Source of the DNA: Paracoccaceae bacterium
Lineage (GTDB): Bacteria; Pseudomonadota; Alphaproteobacteria; Rhodobacterales; Rhodobacteraceae
Length of the DNA: 64,000 nucleotides
Reading direction: 5' to 3'
Assembly: GCA_024742835.1 (NCBI GenBank)
Contig: JANSXS010000012.1
Coordinates: forward strand, 1 to 64,000
The translations under genes and the position numbers were made by a program. Shown in pieces: positions 52,758-61,595 of the stretch (positions are counted from its first letter, which is position 1; each line of letters opens with the position of its first letter). The notes below the pieces were generated by a model. It was not told the origin of the DNA and ran no database searches. It saw only the letters and a list, made by a program, of their open reading frames with translations.

Positions 52758-53117
52758 CTATGCCCGTTTCTCAACCTTGCGAACAACCTGTCCCTCGATC
52801 GTATGCCGCCGACCGTCTTCGCCATAAGTCTCCAACTTACGCTGGACCTTGCTCAGGGCTTCGAGGCGAGCAGAAACATGCCGTATACCTTGCAACGCTG
52901 CATTAAGAAGAGACTGATTTTTAGTAATTTTCTCGTGAAGCCGCAGAAGATCACCAGAATCGCGCAGCTTTGAGTGTCCCAGCTGTTCAACCAGCTTCTC
53001 CTTATGCTCGACAAGTGCTGTTGCCCTTGCCAGATCGCCCCGTGCCAACGCATTGCGTTCCGTGTCGAGAAGGTCGTCCATTTCATCAATCAGGGATTCA
53101 GATGTTTCTGACTTCAT
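52758..53117 (-). CDS. FlgN-like flagellar export chaperone candidate
   Basis: A 119-residue charged helical protein (MKSETSESLIDEMDDLLDTE, ATALVEHKEKLVEQLGHSKL, SLLNAALQGIRHVSARLEAL) with the length and FlgN-like pattern of a chaperone for FlgK and FlgL. It is coupled by a 4-base overlap to flgJ. FlgN is poorly conserved, so the assignment is contextual. Confidence 0.65.
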   Translation of the reverse strand: MKSETSESLIDEMDDLLDTERNALARGDLARATALVEHKEKLVEQLGHSKLRDSGDLLRLHEKITKNQSLLNAALQGIRHVSARLEALSKVQRKLETYGEDGRRHTIEGQVVRKVEKRA

Positions 53118-53395
53118 TTGTTTTTCTCCATCATGGATGTGAGGAAATGTTGGGCCAACCCAATGCCACCCGCCGCCGCGATCCTGTCAGCAATCGCTTG
53201 ACGATGAAACGAGGCGAACTGATCTTCACCATTACCACCGGAAAAACTGTTTTCCTGACTTCCAAAACCTGCGGCTTTTAACATTTCTGCAAGAAAACTT
53301 GATTCCATTTTAATAGCAGCTTTGTAGGCTGCTGCTTTTTCAACAGATAAGGGCCCGGAATCAGATTTGCTTTGGATTGGTAAAAATTGGGTCAC
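53114..53395 (-). CDS. flgJ: Rod-binding FlgJ-type protein (single domain, GTG start)
   Basis: A 93-residue protein matching only the rod-binding part of FlgJ: AAAYKAAIKMESSFLAEMLKAAG, GEDQFASFHRQAIADRIAAAGG and IGLAQHFL. The muramidase domain of enterobacterial FlgJ is absent, as in other Alphaproteobacteria. The start is a GTG at 53395 preceded by AGAGGTAAAACA; the frame is open further upstream but without conservation. It is cotranscribed with the FlgN-like gene. Confidence 0.82.
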   Translation of the reverse strand: MTQFLPIQSKSDSGPLSVEKAAAYKAAIKMESSFLAEMLKAAGFGSQENSFSGGNGEDQFASFHRQAIADRIAAAGGIGLAQHFLTSMMEKNK

Positions 53396-53441
53396 TGTTT
53401 TACCTCTTTTAGTGCAACTTGCTGCATTCAACTTCAAAGCG

Positions 53442-53456
53442 GTAAAGAACTGGTAA
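53442..53456. promoter_or_regulatory. Weak CtrA-box-like motif between flgJ and fliK
   Basis: GTAA-N7-GTAA on the plus strand (TTAC-N7-TTAC on the minus strand), two mismatches from consensus, in the 111-base gap between divergent flgJ and fliK. Reported because its spacing equals the other five. Confidence 0.25.
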
Positions 53457-53506
53457 CGATCGTGGTGCATTCTATGCCAAACCGGGAAGAATCCTTGGAG
53501 CGAAAG

Positions 53507-55759
53507 ATGCTTAACTCTCAAATCGGCAAAGTTGTCGATAAAATCGCGACAGCCATGGAGCCAGGCAGGAAAACTGTCGGGGTCCACGCGCTGCCGAATC
53601 GTTCGATTGAGCTGCCTTTATCGCAGGGCTTTGCAGCGATCCTGGCCCGGTTCCATCTGGAGCCGGCCAAGGCCCTTGGGGGGGGCTACTCGACAGAGGC
53701 AGAACATAGTGGGGAAAAGACGCCGGATGTGGCGGTGTCTGCTCCTGTTGAAAGGGCTGAATCGACAAATGCGATTCGACCGCCCGATGCTGATGATACG
53801 ATACCCGGTGGACGCTACGCGGAACATGCCCGCGAGACGGAAAAGGAAGCATATTCGAGTCACTCTTACGCTAAAAATGATCTTGTAACGCAGGGCGGAT
53901 CGGCGGCTTTGCTGGCGGCAGAGGACAGTGAGATCACGCCAGACCGGGAACAGGACAGCTCTGTCACGTCCAAAGTGCCGGACCAGCTGGCCGATATTTC
54001 TTTTGGCCCGATCGCGACATCCCTGGTGTCCGGGCAACAGGATTGCCCGGATGTAGAAACATTCGGCAAAGCACCGAATGTTCTTGGCGCGGCGTTCCAT
54101 GACATCCCGGTCTTTTCAATGCCGGAAGGGGATTCCTTATCCCGGCAGGCGAGGCTTTCTGACACCATGACGGAGCCCGGTTTTCCGCCCAGAGGAACCT
54201 ATGGACATGATGCAGACCGGGCCGATGGTCGCATGACGGCCCAGGATCGCGTGCCGTCCGGGCCACCAATTTTGACGTACCGTCATATGCAGGTGCCTAA
54301 TCAGGGGAATGGCGAATGGCCTGTGCCCAGTGATCCTTTGATGGGTGCTTCCGATCAGTCAGAGATGTTGGGCGTTTCCGATCAGTGGGATATTGCGAGG
54401 CACGCCCGGGAAACCGCTCCCAAGCCTTTATCTGCATGGCTGGACAGCCCGCTGGAAAACGCCTCCGTAACGCGGCCCCAATACCCCCTCGGTTCTTTGC
54501 CAGATATACCTGAAATTACGCCCGTTGCGATAGATCACGGAGCAGGTCAGACCGACTTATCACAAGGCGGGGTCGAGACCGATAAAAAGGTAAATGTGCA
54601 TATACGAGATCAGCCGATCATGCCGAATGGCGTGTCTTTTGCTGAAGCGGCGATTTCTCAATCCATGGGCGTTGTCGTTGAAAATCGGGCATTTGATATG
54701 GTCCCGTCCGCCTTGCCAAACGCATCAACCGTGGATCCCGCCCGTCGGTCAGACGATATGCCCTTGCGGCCAGAACCGCCAAAGCCCGAGGTCCATAATG
54801 GTCCGTTGCGGCCTGTCGGGCCTGTTGCACCCGTGCCGGAGATGGGCAACGCGAAGGTTCCAGCCCGACTTGTGGCAAGCGACACAGTGGCAGCCGCAGA
54901 GCGACCGACGCAATTTGTTGCTACTCCGCCGACCCGTTCCTCCGGGCGCGACACGGTTACGACAATACATGCCAGCGCAGTTGAAGCTGACAGCCCTGAC
55001 CATGCACCAAACCCGGCCATTAAGACTGCCATCGCACCGAGCCAGACCATGGTTGCGGAACATCCTTACAGTCATGCAATTGTCCCAAGACCGGATGCAC
55101 AGGTCACCCCGACCGCCTCACCGCTGATGTCTTCGGTCCAACAGCCTCAAACGTCGGCACCGCCACCGGATCCAAGTGTCATCACCTTCGGTCAGCATTC
55201 AAGTTCTGTGGAAGCATTTCCCGGCCATTCTTTGGAGCGCGGCGAACTCGATCTTTTGCAGCGTCCTGAAACTGTCCGATATTCCACGGCTCAGCTTTTG
55301 GCCGAAGCGGGGGTCCTCCCGCGTGCGGGGCCCCCAGGACAGCCGCCCCAAGCGGACATTCCGCGTCATGTCGCCCAGCAAATCGTGGCTGCCGTGCGCA
55401 GCGGGGGGGAGATGGCCTCTGAACTTCATCTGTCGCCCTCCGAATTGGGGCGTGTACGGATCAGCCTGTCATCCAGTGATTTGGGCATGATCGTATCAAT
55501 CGTCGCAGACAGGCCCGAGACCCTGGAACTGATGCGGCGTCACGCTGACCAACTGGCGCAGGATTTCCACGATATCGGGTATCACGCGGCGCAATTCAGT
55601 TTTGGACAGGGCGCATCCGATCACACGCAGGACGAGCGGGTTCAGCAGGGTAACCAAAGTCAGCATGACATGGGCGTAACAGAGGACAAAACCCACGCGT
55701 CGAAGGTGCCAAATGCCGCGGCGGGAATTGACCTTGACCGTTTGGATCTGCGGATCTGA
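53507..55759 (+). CDS. fliK: Flagellar hook-length control protein FliK
   Basis: A 750-residue secreted ruler and substrate-specificity switch. The C-terminal Flg_hook domain (about residues 620-710) is clear: HVAQQIVAAVRSGGEMASEL, LHLSPSELGRVRISLSSSDL and DFHDIGYHAAQFSFG. The rest is long, Pro/Ala/Asp-rich and disordered. The start at 53507 follows TTGGAGCGAAAG; an ATG at 53474 is an alternative. A G8 run (53678-53685) and a G7 run (55403-55409) lie in the frame. It heads the fliK-flgD operon, 21 bases before flgD. Confidence 0.88.
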   Translation: MLNSQIGKVVDKIATAMEPGRKTVGVHALPNRSIELPLSQGFAAILARFHLEPAKALGGGYSTEAEHSGEKTPDVAVSAPVERAESTNAIRPPDADDTIPGGRYAEHARETEKEAYSSHSYAKNDLVTQGGSAALLAAEDSEITPDREQDSSVTSKVPDQLADISFGPIATSLVSGQQDCPDVETFGKAPNVLGAAFHDIPVFSMPEGDSLSRQARLSDTMTEPGFPPRGTYGHDADRADGRMTAQDRVPSGPPILTYRHMQVPNQGNGEWPVPSDPLMGASDQSEMLGVSDQWDIARHARETAPKPLSAWLDSPLENASVTRPQYPLGSLPDIPEITPVAIDHGAGQTDLSQGGVETDKKVNVHIRDQPIMPNGVSFAEAAISQSMGVVVENRAFDMVPSALPNASTVDPARRSDDMPLRPEPPKPEVHNGPLRPVGPVAPVPEMGNAKVPARLVASDTVAAAERPTQFVATPPTRSSGRDTVTTIHASAVEADSPDHAPNPAIKTAIAPSQTMVAEHPYSHAIVPRPDAQVTPTASPLMSSVQQPQTSAPPPDPSVITFGQHSSSVEAFPGHSLERGELDLLQRPETVRYSTAQLLAEAGVLPRAGPPGQPPQADIPRHVAQQIVAAVRSGGEMASELHLSPSELGRVRISLSSSDLGMIVSIVADRPETLELMRRHADQLAQDFHDIGYHAAQFSFGQGASDHTQDERVQQGNQSQHDMGVTEDKTHASKVPNAAAGIDLDRLDLRI

Positions 55760-55780
55760 CAATTTCTGAAAGGATATGAC

Positions 55781-56446
55781 GTGGAACCGATTTCTTCGAT
55801 ACCGGCAGGGGGTGGGCAAGCGGGCACGCCAGCTGACCCGTCGGCCCAAAAGGGGGTTCTGAGTTCTGATTTCCAGACATTTGTAAAGATGTTGACGGCA
55901 CAAATGCAGAATCAGGATCCTTTGAATCCTATTGAGTCGTCGGATTTCGCGACTCAACTGGCAACATTTTCAAGTGTTGAACAACAGGTGCTGACAAATG
56001 ATTTGCTGTCGTCGCTTGGTGCTCAAATGGGCGCGTTGAACCTGTCCCAGTTATCGGGCTGGGTGGGGATGCAGGCGCGCGCCGTGATGCCGGTTCACTA
56101 TGACGGGTCGCCAGTGACCCTGAACGTTCACGGTAGTGCAACGGCACAATCGCATCAGCTGGTAGTGCGTGACGCAACTGGCGCTGTGCTGTCTCGTGAG
56201 GATATTACCAGCAACCCGCAGGAAGTTACTTGGCGGGGTCGAAATGCTTTTGGCGCCGAATTGCCGCCGGGCATCTATGAAATTGCGGTCGAATCATTCC
56301 TTGAGGGTGAGCTTGTGGCGACCACGCCAGCCGCCGTTGGGGGGCAGATCATAGAGGCGCGACCAGAAAACGGGCTCGTGTCTTTGGTTTTTGAAGGTGG
56401 TCAAGAGGTGCCGTCAGATCAGATTCTGTCGCTTGGACGTATCTGA
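55781..56446 (+). CDS. flgD: Hook capping protein FlgD (GTG start)
   Basis: A 221-residue scaffold for hook assembly. The conserved N-terminal part is FQTFVKMLTAQMQNQDPLNP and SSDFATQLATFSSVEQQVLT; the C-terminal part has a FlgD Ig-like domain (TWRGRNAFGAELPPGIYEI) and ends in a Tudor-like region. GTG is preceded by GAAAGGATATGAC. It is the last gene of the flagellar island on the right. Confidence 0.95.
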   Translation: MEPISSIPAGGGQAGTPADPSAQKGVLSSDFQTFVKMLTAQMQNQDPLNPIESSDFATQLATFSSVEQQVLTNDLLSSLGAQMGALNLSQLSGWVGMQARAVMPVHYDGSPVTLNVHGSATAQSHQLVVRDATGAVLSREDITSNPQEVTWRGRNAFGAELPPGIYEIAVESFLEGELVATTPAAVGGQIIEARPENGLVSLVFEGGQEVPSDQILSLGRI

Positions 56447-56614
56447 TACATCTGCACCGTGGCGAAAATGCCTTTGAATTGCGCGGAATTGACAGGGTTC
56501 CAAAACTAGGGTTGGCTTTTGCGTCGAATAGCTTTCAATATTTTTCTATATGTGAGACCCTTTCATAAGCCTTTTGGCTGATGGAGATGTCTCTCAACTG
56601 ATTTGGAGAATGTC

Positions 56615-56836
56615 ATGAAGAAATTTACCACTCTGGCGTCTGCCGCTTTGCTTGCCATAGCAGGTTCCATGCCCGCATTTGCACAATCCACCGCGAACAG
56701 CGATCCGTTCGTGTCGTCTCAGGCCTCCGTGCCTGCATTCTTGACGATTGGTGGCGTCGGTGGAATCGTAGTTACCACGGTCATCGTGGCTATTGTTGTC
56801 GCAATCGCGGATTCGTCGTCGAGCTCGACCACATAA
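56615..56836 (+). CDS. Small exported Ser-rich protein, YjbE/GfcA-like
   Basis: A 73-residue protein with a Sec signal (KKFTTLASAALLAIAGSMPAFA), a single hydrophobic stretch (FLTIGGVGGIVVTTVIVAIV) and a Ser/Thr-only end. The start follows GGAGAATGTC. The size, signal and Ser/Thr tail recall YjbE and GfcA, the first proteins of exopolysaccharide loci, and YjbF and YjbH follow on the other strand. The match is by pattern only. It has its own terminator at 56872. Confidence 0.65.
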   Translation: MKKFTTLASAALLAIAGSMPAFAQSTANSDPFVSSQASVPAFLTIGGVGGIVVTTVIVAIVVAIADSSSSSTT

Positions 56837-56871
56837 TCCATTGCGCCGCAGTGCGCATATAAAAATTTAGC

Positions 56872-56900
56872 AAAACGGGCCGTGATGGTCCGTTTTGTTT
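56872..56900 (+). terminator. Rho-independent terminator after the small Ser-rich gene
   Basis: Stem AAAACGGGCC with GGTCCGTTTT (one G-T pair) and a 5-base loop, followed by GTTTA. It begins 36 bases past the stop codon. Confidence 0.8.
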
Positions 56901-57007
56901 ATGCTCCTGCGATACAACCCGTTGTGCTTTACCTTCAATGCCTGTCCAAGGCCGGGACGGGCATTGTGTACCGGTTCCGGCGCATGCTTTCGTAAAGGTA
57001 AAACGCC

Positions 57008-57054
57008 TCAAAGCATTTCGCGAACAACCTGGATCACAGCTTTTCGTGAAACGC
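57008..57054. repeat. Dispersed palindromic repeat, type A copy 3 (degraded)
   Basis: AAAGCATTTCGCGAACAACCTGGATCACAGC and TTTTCGTGAAACGC match the other type A copies, but the left end has a G-to-A change and the right end is lost (ACGC then other sequence). It stands 22 bases from a type B element. Confidence 0.75.
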
Positions 57055-57075
57055 ACGCAACCGACCAGTGTTGCA

Positions 57076-57124
57076 CGCCTTTCACCTTCTATTGATGCCT
57101 CAGGTTAAAGGCGAAACGCTTTAG
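57076..57124. repeat. Dispersed palindromic repeat, type B copy 2
   Basis: Inverse orientation of the copy at 25742-25793. Shared sequence, read on the minus strand, is CTAAAGCGTTTCGCCTTTAA then CCTGAGGCATCAATAG. The arm CGCCTTTCACC pairs with GGTTAAAGGCG. Its right end carries the YjbF stop codon (TTA on the plus strand at 57121-57123), so the repeat borders or defines that gene's 3' end. Confidence 0.75.
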
Positions 57125-57816
57125 CGAAGCGCCTTGATGGTCGCGTAGCCGATGCCATCGCCCAGCCATTGCCGTGACATCACGATCCGACCCGAGCCGT
57201 TCACCAGATACACATTGCTGAAACTGCCTTCCTCGGTCTTGCAGAAAACATCGATGCGTGTTGCATGCAGCCGCAGGTCGCCGGATGTGAAAGTTTCACG
57301 CCGATCCGGGGTAAAGGCGCAATCGGCAACCGTTTCGGCAATTATGTTCTCTCCATCGAGGTGCCGCAGCGTCTGTTGCGCGATGCCGTCCTCCAGCCGT
57401 GTGAGCATATGCAACAGGCCGCTAATATCCGAAGACATCAGGTCACTGCCAAGACCACGCGTTGCGGTGATCACCCCGTCGCGCGTGCTGATGCTGCGCC
57501 GCTCGATCGTGCCCCAAGTCGACCAGGTGCGATAGGCACCATTGGTTTCGATCTGGCGCAGGATGGCCACGCTTTTCGTCTTTTCGAAACGGATCAGGGC
57601 AAGCGGCCCACGCTCGGATTGCAGTGCCTTTTTGACTTGTGCCTGTACGATACGTTCGTCGATCTCCGTCGCCTCCTGCCGCTCGGATTTGCGCGCGTCG
57701 ATCAGCGTCTGTGCAACGGACAGCACGTTGACGTCCTGCCGCGTGTTGGTGCAGCCCGTCGCCACCAGCGCCGCGATCAGCCCGACGGCCAATAGGCGCA
57801 CCCTGTTTCCGCTCAT
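57121..57816 (-). CDS. yjbF: YjbF/GfcB-family exopolysaccharide lipoprotein
   Basis: A 231-residue lipoprotein with signal VRLLAVGLIAALVATGC, lipobox cysteine near residue 22. The remainder (VAQTLIDARKSERQEATEID, SVAILRQIETNGAYRTWSTW and the end YLVNGSGRIVMSRQWLG) fits the YjbF/GfcB family linked to group 4 capsule or colanic-like polysaccharide export. It overlaps yjbH by four bases and is translated after it. The frame is open far upstream inside yjbH, but the lipobox fixes the start at 57816. The stop lies in a palindromic repeat. Confidence 0.85.
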   Translation of the reverse strand: MSGNRVRLLAVGLIAALVATGCTNTRQDVNVLSVAQTLIDARKSERQEATEIDERIVQAQVKKALQSERGPLALIRFEKTKSVAILRQIETNGAYRTWSTWGTIERRSISTRDGVITATRGLGSDLMSSDISGLLHMLTRLEDGIAQQTLRHLDGENIIAETVADCAFTPDRRETFTSGDLRLHATRIDVFCKTEEGSFSNVYLVNGSGRIVMSRQWLGDGIGYATIKALR

Positions 57817-59939
57817 CTCCAATATTTCCCCCAGCTTTTGGCGATGTCCGGCTGATGAGACCCGCGTATCGTTTCGTAAAGCCGTTCGTCGACCTCCAGC
57901 CGCTGCCCGCCGTCCCGCGTGAGCGGGCGCAGCGTGGCTTCGGCCTTTTGCGTTGTCGGCTGTCCAAGAATCCACGACAGCGGCACGATGATCCGGATTC
58001 CCTTGTCGAACGAGCCTTCGCCGAATTGTTGCGCGGAGGCGTCGGTGAAGGTGGCAAAGGCGCCCACCTTCCAGCCATTGGCGAATTCGCGGTCGAGTGT
58101 CAGCGTTCCGCCCCAGTCACCGGCCAGATAGCGCCCGGCATCGACCTGTCCGTGAAAGCCGTTGCCGATCTCGTAATAGGCTGACACATGTCCGCTGAAT
58201 TCCGGGATCGTGCCGCCGGGCGTGCTGCGCGACCGAAGGCCGAATTGCTGTTCGAAATCGCGTGGTTGGGCATAATTGACCTCTGCGCCAAGGGCGAAGC
58301 GGCTGTTCACGGGCTTCCACAGCACCTCGCCGGAGACACCCGCATACATGCGTTCCAGGTAGCCGCCGGTCACCCGCCCGTAGACATCCGGGCCAAGCCG
58401 CCCGAATTTCGCCACGGTCAGGTTCTCCAAGAATGGTTCGTCGGTGCGGTTGTAGCGTGACACGTCCGACCGCACGCGTGGCAATTGCGAATTGTTGGGC
58501 CGTGTCACCTCGTCAAGATTGCCCACGATCTTTTGCCCGACCGAGCCGGACACAACCCAGCCTGACCCAAGATGATACTTGCCGCGCGCACGCGCGCCCA
58601 GATCCGCACGGATCGGATTATCGGGATCGAAAAGCGACGTTCGCAGATAGGGGCCGACCGACCATTCGAAACGCGGATAGATGCCCGCGCGTGGGTCCGG
58701 ATAATCGCCAAAGCGCAGCGTGTCGGTAAATCGGGCCACGGCCAGTGCTTCGCGCGCGGGGGCGTGTTCCAGCCGCTCCAGATCGGTTCGGCTGAAACTC
58801 ATCGTACTGGCGGGTATGCCGTTGCGGATCAGCGTGACATGCAGCTCTTCCACAGAGGCGGGCAGTTCGCGGCTCAGGCTGCGCAGGGTTCGGCCAAGCG
58901 CCTCGGAAGTGGCGTCGTAGCGGTCATTACGGATCGAGACATGCGCGCTGCGCCCGTCCAGCTTGATCCCCTCAAGGTCAAGTCCCGCCTGATCGAGGCT
59001 GGTATCAACCCCTGCGGTAATACGCTCTGTGCTGCTGGGTTGCGTCGTCCATCCAAGATCCTGCGCGCTGCCTGCGGGCCGCACCGCGACGGGCAGCGGA
59101 GCAAGCTCTGTCCCGCCGGGCACGGTCGCGTTCCTGGGATTGAGCGAGAATGTCACCAGCGCGCCAATTTCCTCGCCGTGCTGACCGAAGGCACGCAGCG
59201 TGATATCGTCGCGCAGCTGGTAATCCAGTGCCACGTTCCACGGGCTGCGCCGGGTCGTGATGTTGGCGTTTTGGGCAATGTCGTAGTTATCAGAGGAATA
59301 TTCCGCGCTCAGGCTGAACTTGTCGCTGATCTGATAGCTGGCACCGCCGAAAAAGGCGTAATCGCCCTGAAACCAGTCATCGACATTCAGATTGCCGCCG
59401 GTGCCGACCCCGGCAAAGGAAAACGGCGTGCGTGTTCCGATGCTGCCATCGCTGGCGTAACTGCCAAGACGGCCCCAGCCAACGCCCCCTGTCAGCCGAA
59501 GCCGGGGGCCAACCGATTTGGTCGCCACGACATATTCCCCGGCAAGGATGCCCGTCCCGATGAAGTCGCGCAGACCGACAGAGACGGCGGGCGTCCAGTC
59601 CGTTTCATTGAACACGCGAAATTTCAGATCAAAGCTGCGATCGTAAAAAACGTCGAATCCCGGTGCCAGACCTCGCGTCGCGGCATAGCGAAAGCTGCCT
59701 GATAACCTGTCAGTGATCTGAAAGCTCAGCGTTGTCTTGGTGAACCCGTCGAAATGCATGATCGTTGTAGAAAGCTGTCCGTCAGGCGCGCTTTCGGCTG
59801 TAGGCATGTCTATCAGGGCACCGGGATTGCCGTAATTATTGGTCAGCGTGGTTTTCAGTGTGTCGGCGAACACGACCACCGGACCGGCGGCTGCGGCGCA
59901 TATCGCGATCGCGCCAATGACTTTCCGCTTGCGGATCAC
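57813..59939 (-). CDS. yjbH: YjbH-type outer-membrane exopolysaccharide protein
   Basis: A 708-residue beta-rich protein with a Sec signal (IGAIAICAAAAGPVVVFA). TTLTNNYGNPGALIDMPTAE opens the mature part; repeated aromatic-ended beta strands, such as SAEYSSDNYDIA, KYHLGSGWVVSGSVG and ISAYYEIGNGFHGQ-like segments, indicate an outer-membrane barrel. YjbH is associated with export of a polysaccharide in Enterobacteria. It is followed by yjbF. No glycosyltransferase or polymerase gene is present, so the polymer's synthesis genes must lie elsewhere. Confidence 0.87.
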   Translation of the reverse strand: MIRKRKVIGAIAICAAAAGPVVVFADTLKTTLTNNYGNPGALIDMPTAESAPDGQLSTTIMHFDGFTKTTLSFQITDRLSGSFRYAATRGLAPGFDVFYDRSFDLKFRVFNETDWTPAVSVGLRDFIGTGILAGEYVVATKSVGPRLRLTGGVGWGRLGSYASDGSIGTRTPFSFAGVGTGGNLNVDDWFQGDYAFFGGASYQISDKFSLSAEYSSDNYDIAQNANITTRRSPWNVALDYQLRDDITLRAFGQHGEEIGALVTFSLNPRNATVPGGTELAPLPVAVRPAGSAQDLGWTTQPSSTERITAGVDTSLDQAGLDLEGIKLDGRSAHVSIRNDRYDATSEALGRTLRSLSRELPASVEELHVTLIRNGIPASTMSFSRTDLERLEHAPAREALAVARFTDTLRFGDYPDPRAGIYPRFEWSVGPYLRTSLFDPDNPIRADLGARARGKYHLGSGWVVSGSVGQKIVGNLDEVTRPNNSQLPRVRSDVSRYNRTDEPFLENLTVAKFGRLGPDVYGRVTGGYLERMYAGVSGEVLWKPVNSRFALGAEVNYAQPRDFEQQFGLRSRSTPGGTIPEFSGHVSAYYEIGNGFHGQVDAGRYLAGDWGGTLTLDREFANGWKVGAFATFTDASAQQFGEGSFDKGIRIIVPLSWILGQPTTQKAEATLRPLTRDGGQRLEVDERLYETIRGSHQPDIAKSWGKYWR

Positions 59940-60059
59940 CTTGATCTCTCCACTGCCTCACCCGATTTGGGTGGACGCTATCGGAAACGATCGTTTGAAG
60001 CCAACGCTACTTTTGCGCATATCGCGACTGAAAGTGCAGGCGTCACTCCTTTGCCACGG

Positions 60060-61592
60060 CTATAGCAGGTTAAGGGCGATAAATGTGCCGCCGCCCCCGA
60101 TCAGCGTGCCAAGGCCCAGCCACATGACTGATTTCCATCGGATGCCGGGTGGCTGTTCGGGTGGCGGCGTGGCCTGCCGGATCAGCGCCTGTTCCACCAT
60201 CTGCGGCAGGCGTGGCCCATAGCGCGACAAGACCGACACGGTGCGCCGCAAATCCCGCAGCACGGCACCGGGACCAAGGTTCTTGCGGATGTAACCCTCG
60301 ACCACCGGCCGGGCCGCCTGCCAGATGTTGATATTCGGATTCAGGCTGCGTGCGACGCCCTCGACCACCACCATGGTGCGCTGCAACAGGATCAGTTCGG
60401 TGCGGGTTTCCATGCCGAAGCGCTCTGTCACCTCGAACAGATAGCTGAGCAATCCACCCATCGAGATGCGGCTGGCCTCCATCCCGAAAATCGGCTCTCC
60501 GACGGCGCGCAGGGCGCGGGCGAACTCATCCACATCGCGATCCGCAGGCACATATCCCGCCTCGAAATGGACTTCGGCCACGCGCCGGTAATTGCGCTGG
60601 ATGAACCCGTACAGGATCTCGGCATAAACCCGGCGGGTATATTCGTCGATATGCCCCATGATGCCGAAATCAAAGGCGATGATCTCGCCGCCCGGCGCGA
60701 CCTTTAGATTGCCCTGATGCATGTCGCCGTGAAAATACCCGTCGCGCAGCGCGTGGCTCAGGAATAGCTGCAACACCCTCTCGCTCAGTTCGACCCGGTC
60801 ATGGCCGGCCGCGTCGATGGCGGCGTTATCGCCCATCGGCACGCCTTCGGCCCATTCCATCGTCATCACCCGGCGGCTGGACAGATCCCAGTTGACCGCC
60901 GGCAGCATGAAACCCGCGTCATTCGCCGTGTTCGCGTCGAACTCGCTGGCCGAGGCGGCCTCCAGCCGCAGGTCAAGCTCTCCCAGAACGACGCCCTCGA
61001 AATGCGCCACCACGTCGCGCGGGCGCAAACGGCGCGAGGCAGGTGACAGGATCTCGATCACCTTGGCCACCAGGTAAAACGCGTCGATGTCCTTGCGAAA
61101 GGCTCTTTCGATGCCGGGCCGCAGAACCTTTACCGCCACCGAGGCGCCGCTGTCGCGAAGGCGCGCCTTGTGGACCTGCGCGATAGAGGCCGCCGCGACA
61201 GGCTCGCTGAATTCCGAAAAGATCTTTTCAACCGGTGCGCCCAGTTCCTGTGCGATGCTGGCCTTGGCGGTGTCCACCGAAAACGGCGGCAGCTTGTCCT
61301 GCAAGACCCGCAATTCGGCGGCAAGCTCGTCACCCACGATATCGGGCCGTGTCGAAAAGATCTGCCCGAATTTGATGTAGGCCGGGCCAAGCGCGGTCAG
61401 CGCGCGCACCGCTGGCGGCGTTTGCGGATCGCCCTGATAACCAAGCCATTGGAACGGCCACGCCAGACAGCGCAGCGCACCCCGCACCAGTGGCGGCGCA
61501 TCCATGGCATCCATGATCACCCGCATCGCGCCCGTGCGTTCCAGCGTGGCACCGGTGCGGACAAGCCGCAAAAGATTATGAGGACCGCGCAA
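60060..61592 (-). CDS. ubiB: Ubiquinone biosynthesis protein kinase-like UbiB
   Basis: A 510-residue ABC1/ADCK-family protein needed for ubiquinone synthesis, probably an atypical ATPase and not the hydroxylase the old name implies. Signature parts are the KxGQ region YIKFGQIFSTRPD, the Ala-rich loop AAASIAQVH, the invariant lysine in SVAVKVLRPGIE, the catalytic-like GDMHQGNLKV and IAFDFGIMGHI. The C-terminal hydrophobic stretch (VMWLGLGTLIGGGGTFIAL) anchors it in the membrane. It lies 3 bases after ubiE. Confidence 0.96.
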   Translation of the reverse strand: MRGPHNLLRLVRTGATLERTGAMRVIMDAMDAPPLVRGALRCLAWPFQWLGYQGDPQTPPAVRALTALGPAYIKFGQIFSTRPDIVGDELAAELRVLQDKLPPFSVDTAKASIAQELGAPVEKIFSEFSEPVAAASIAQVHKARLRDSGASVAVKVLRPGIERAFRKDIDAFYLVAKVIEILSPASRRLRPRDVVAHFEGVVLGELDLRLEAASASEFDANTANDAGFMLPAVNWDLSSRRVMTMEWAEGVPMGDNAAIDAAGHDRVELSERVLQLFLSHALRDGYFHGDMHQGNLKVAPGGEIIAFDFGIMGHIDEYTRRVYAEILYGFIQRNYRRVAEVHFEAGYVPADRDVDEFARALRAVGEPIFGMEASRISMGGLLSYLFEVTERFGMETRTELILLQRTMVVVEGVARSLNPNINIWQAARPVVEGYIRKNLGPGAVLRDLRRTVSVLSRYGPRLPQMVEQALIRQATPPPEQPPGIRWKSVMWLGLGTLIGGGGTFIALNLL

Positions 61593-61595
61593 TGC

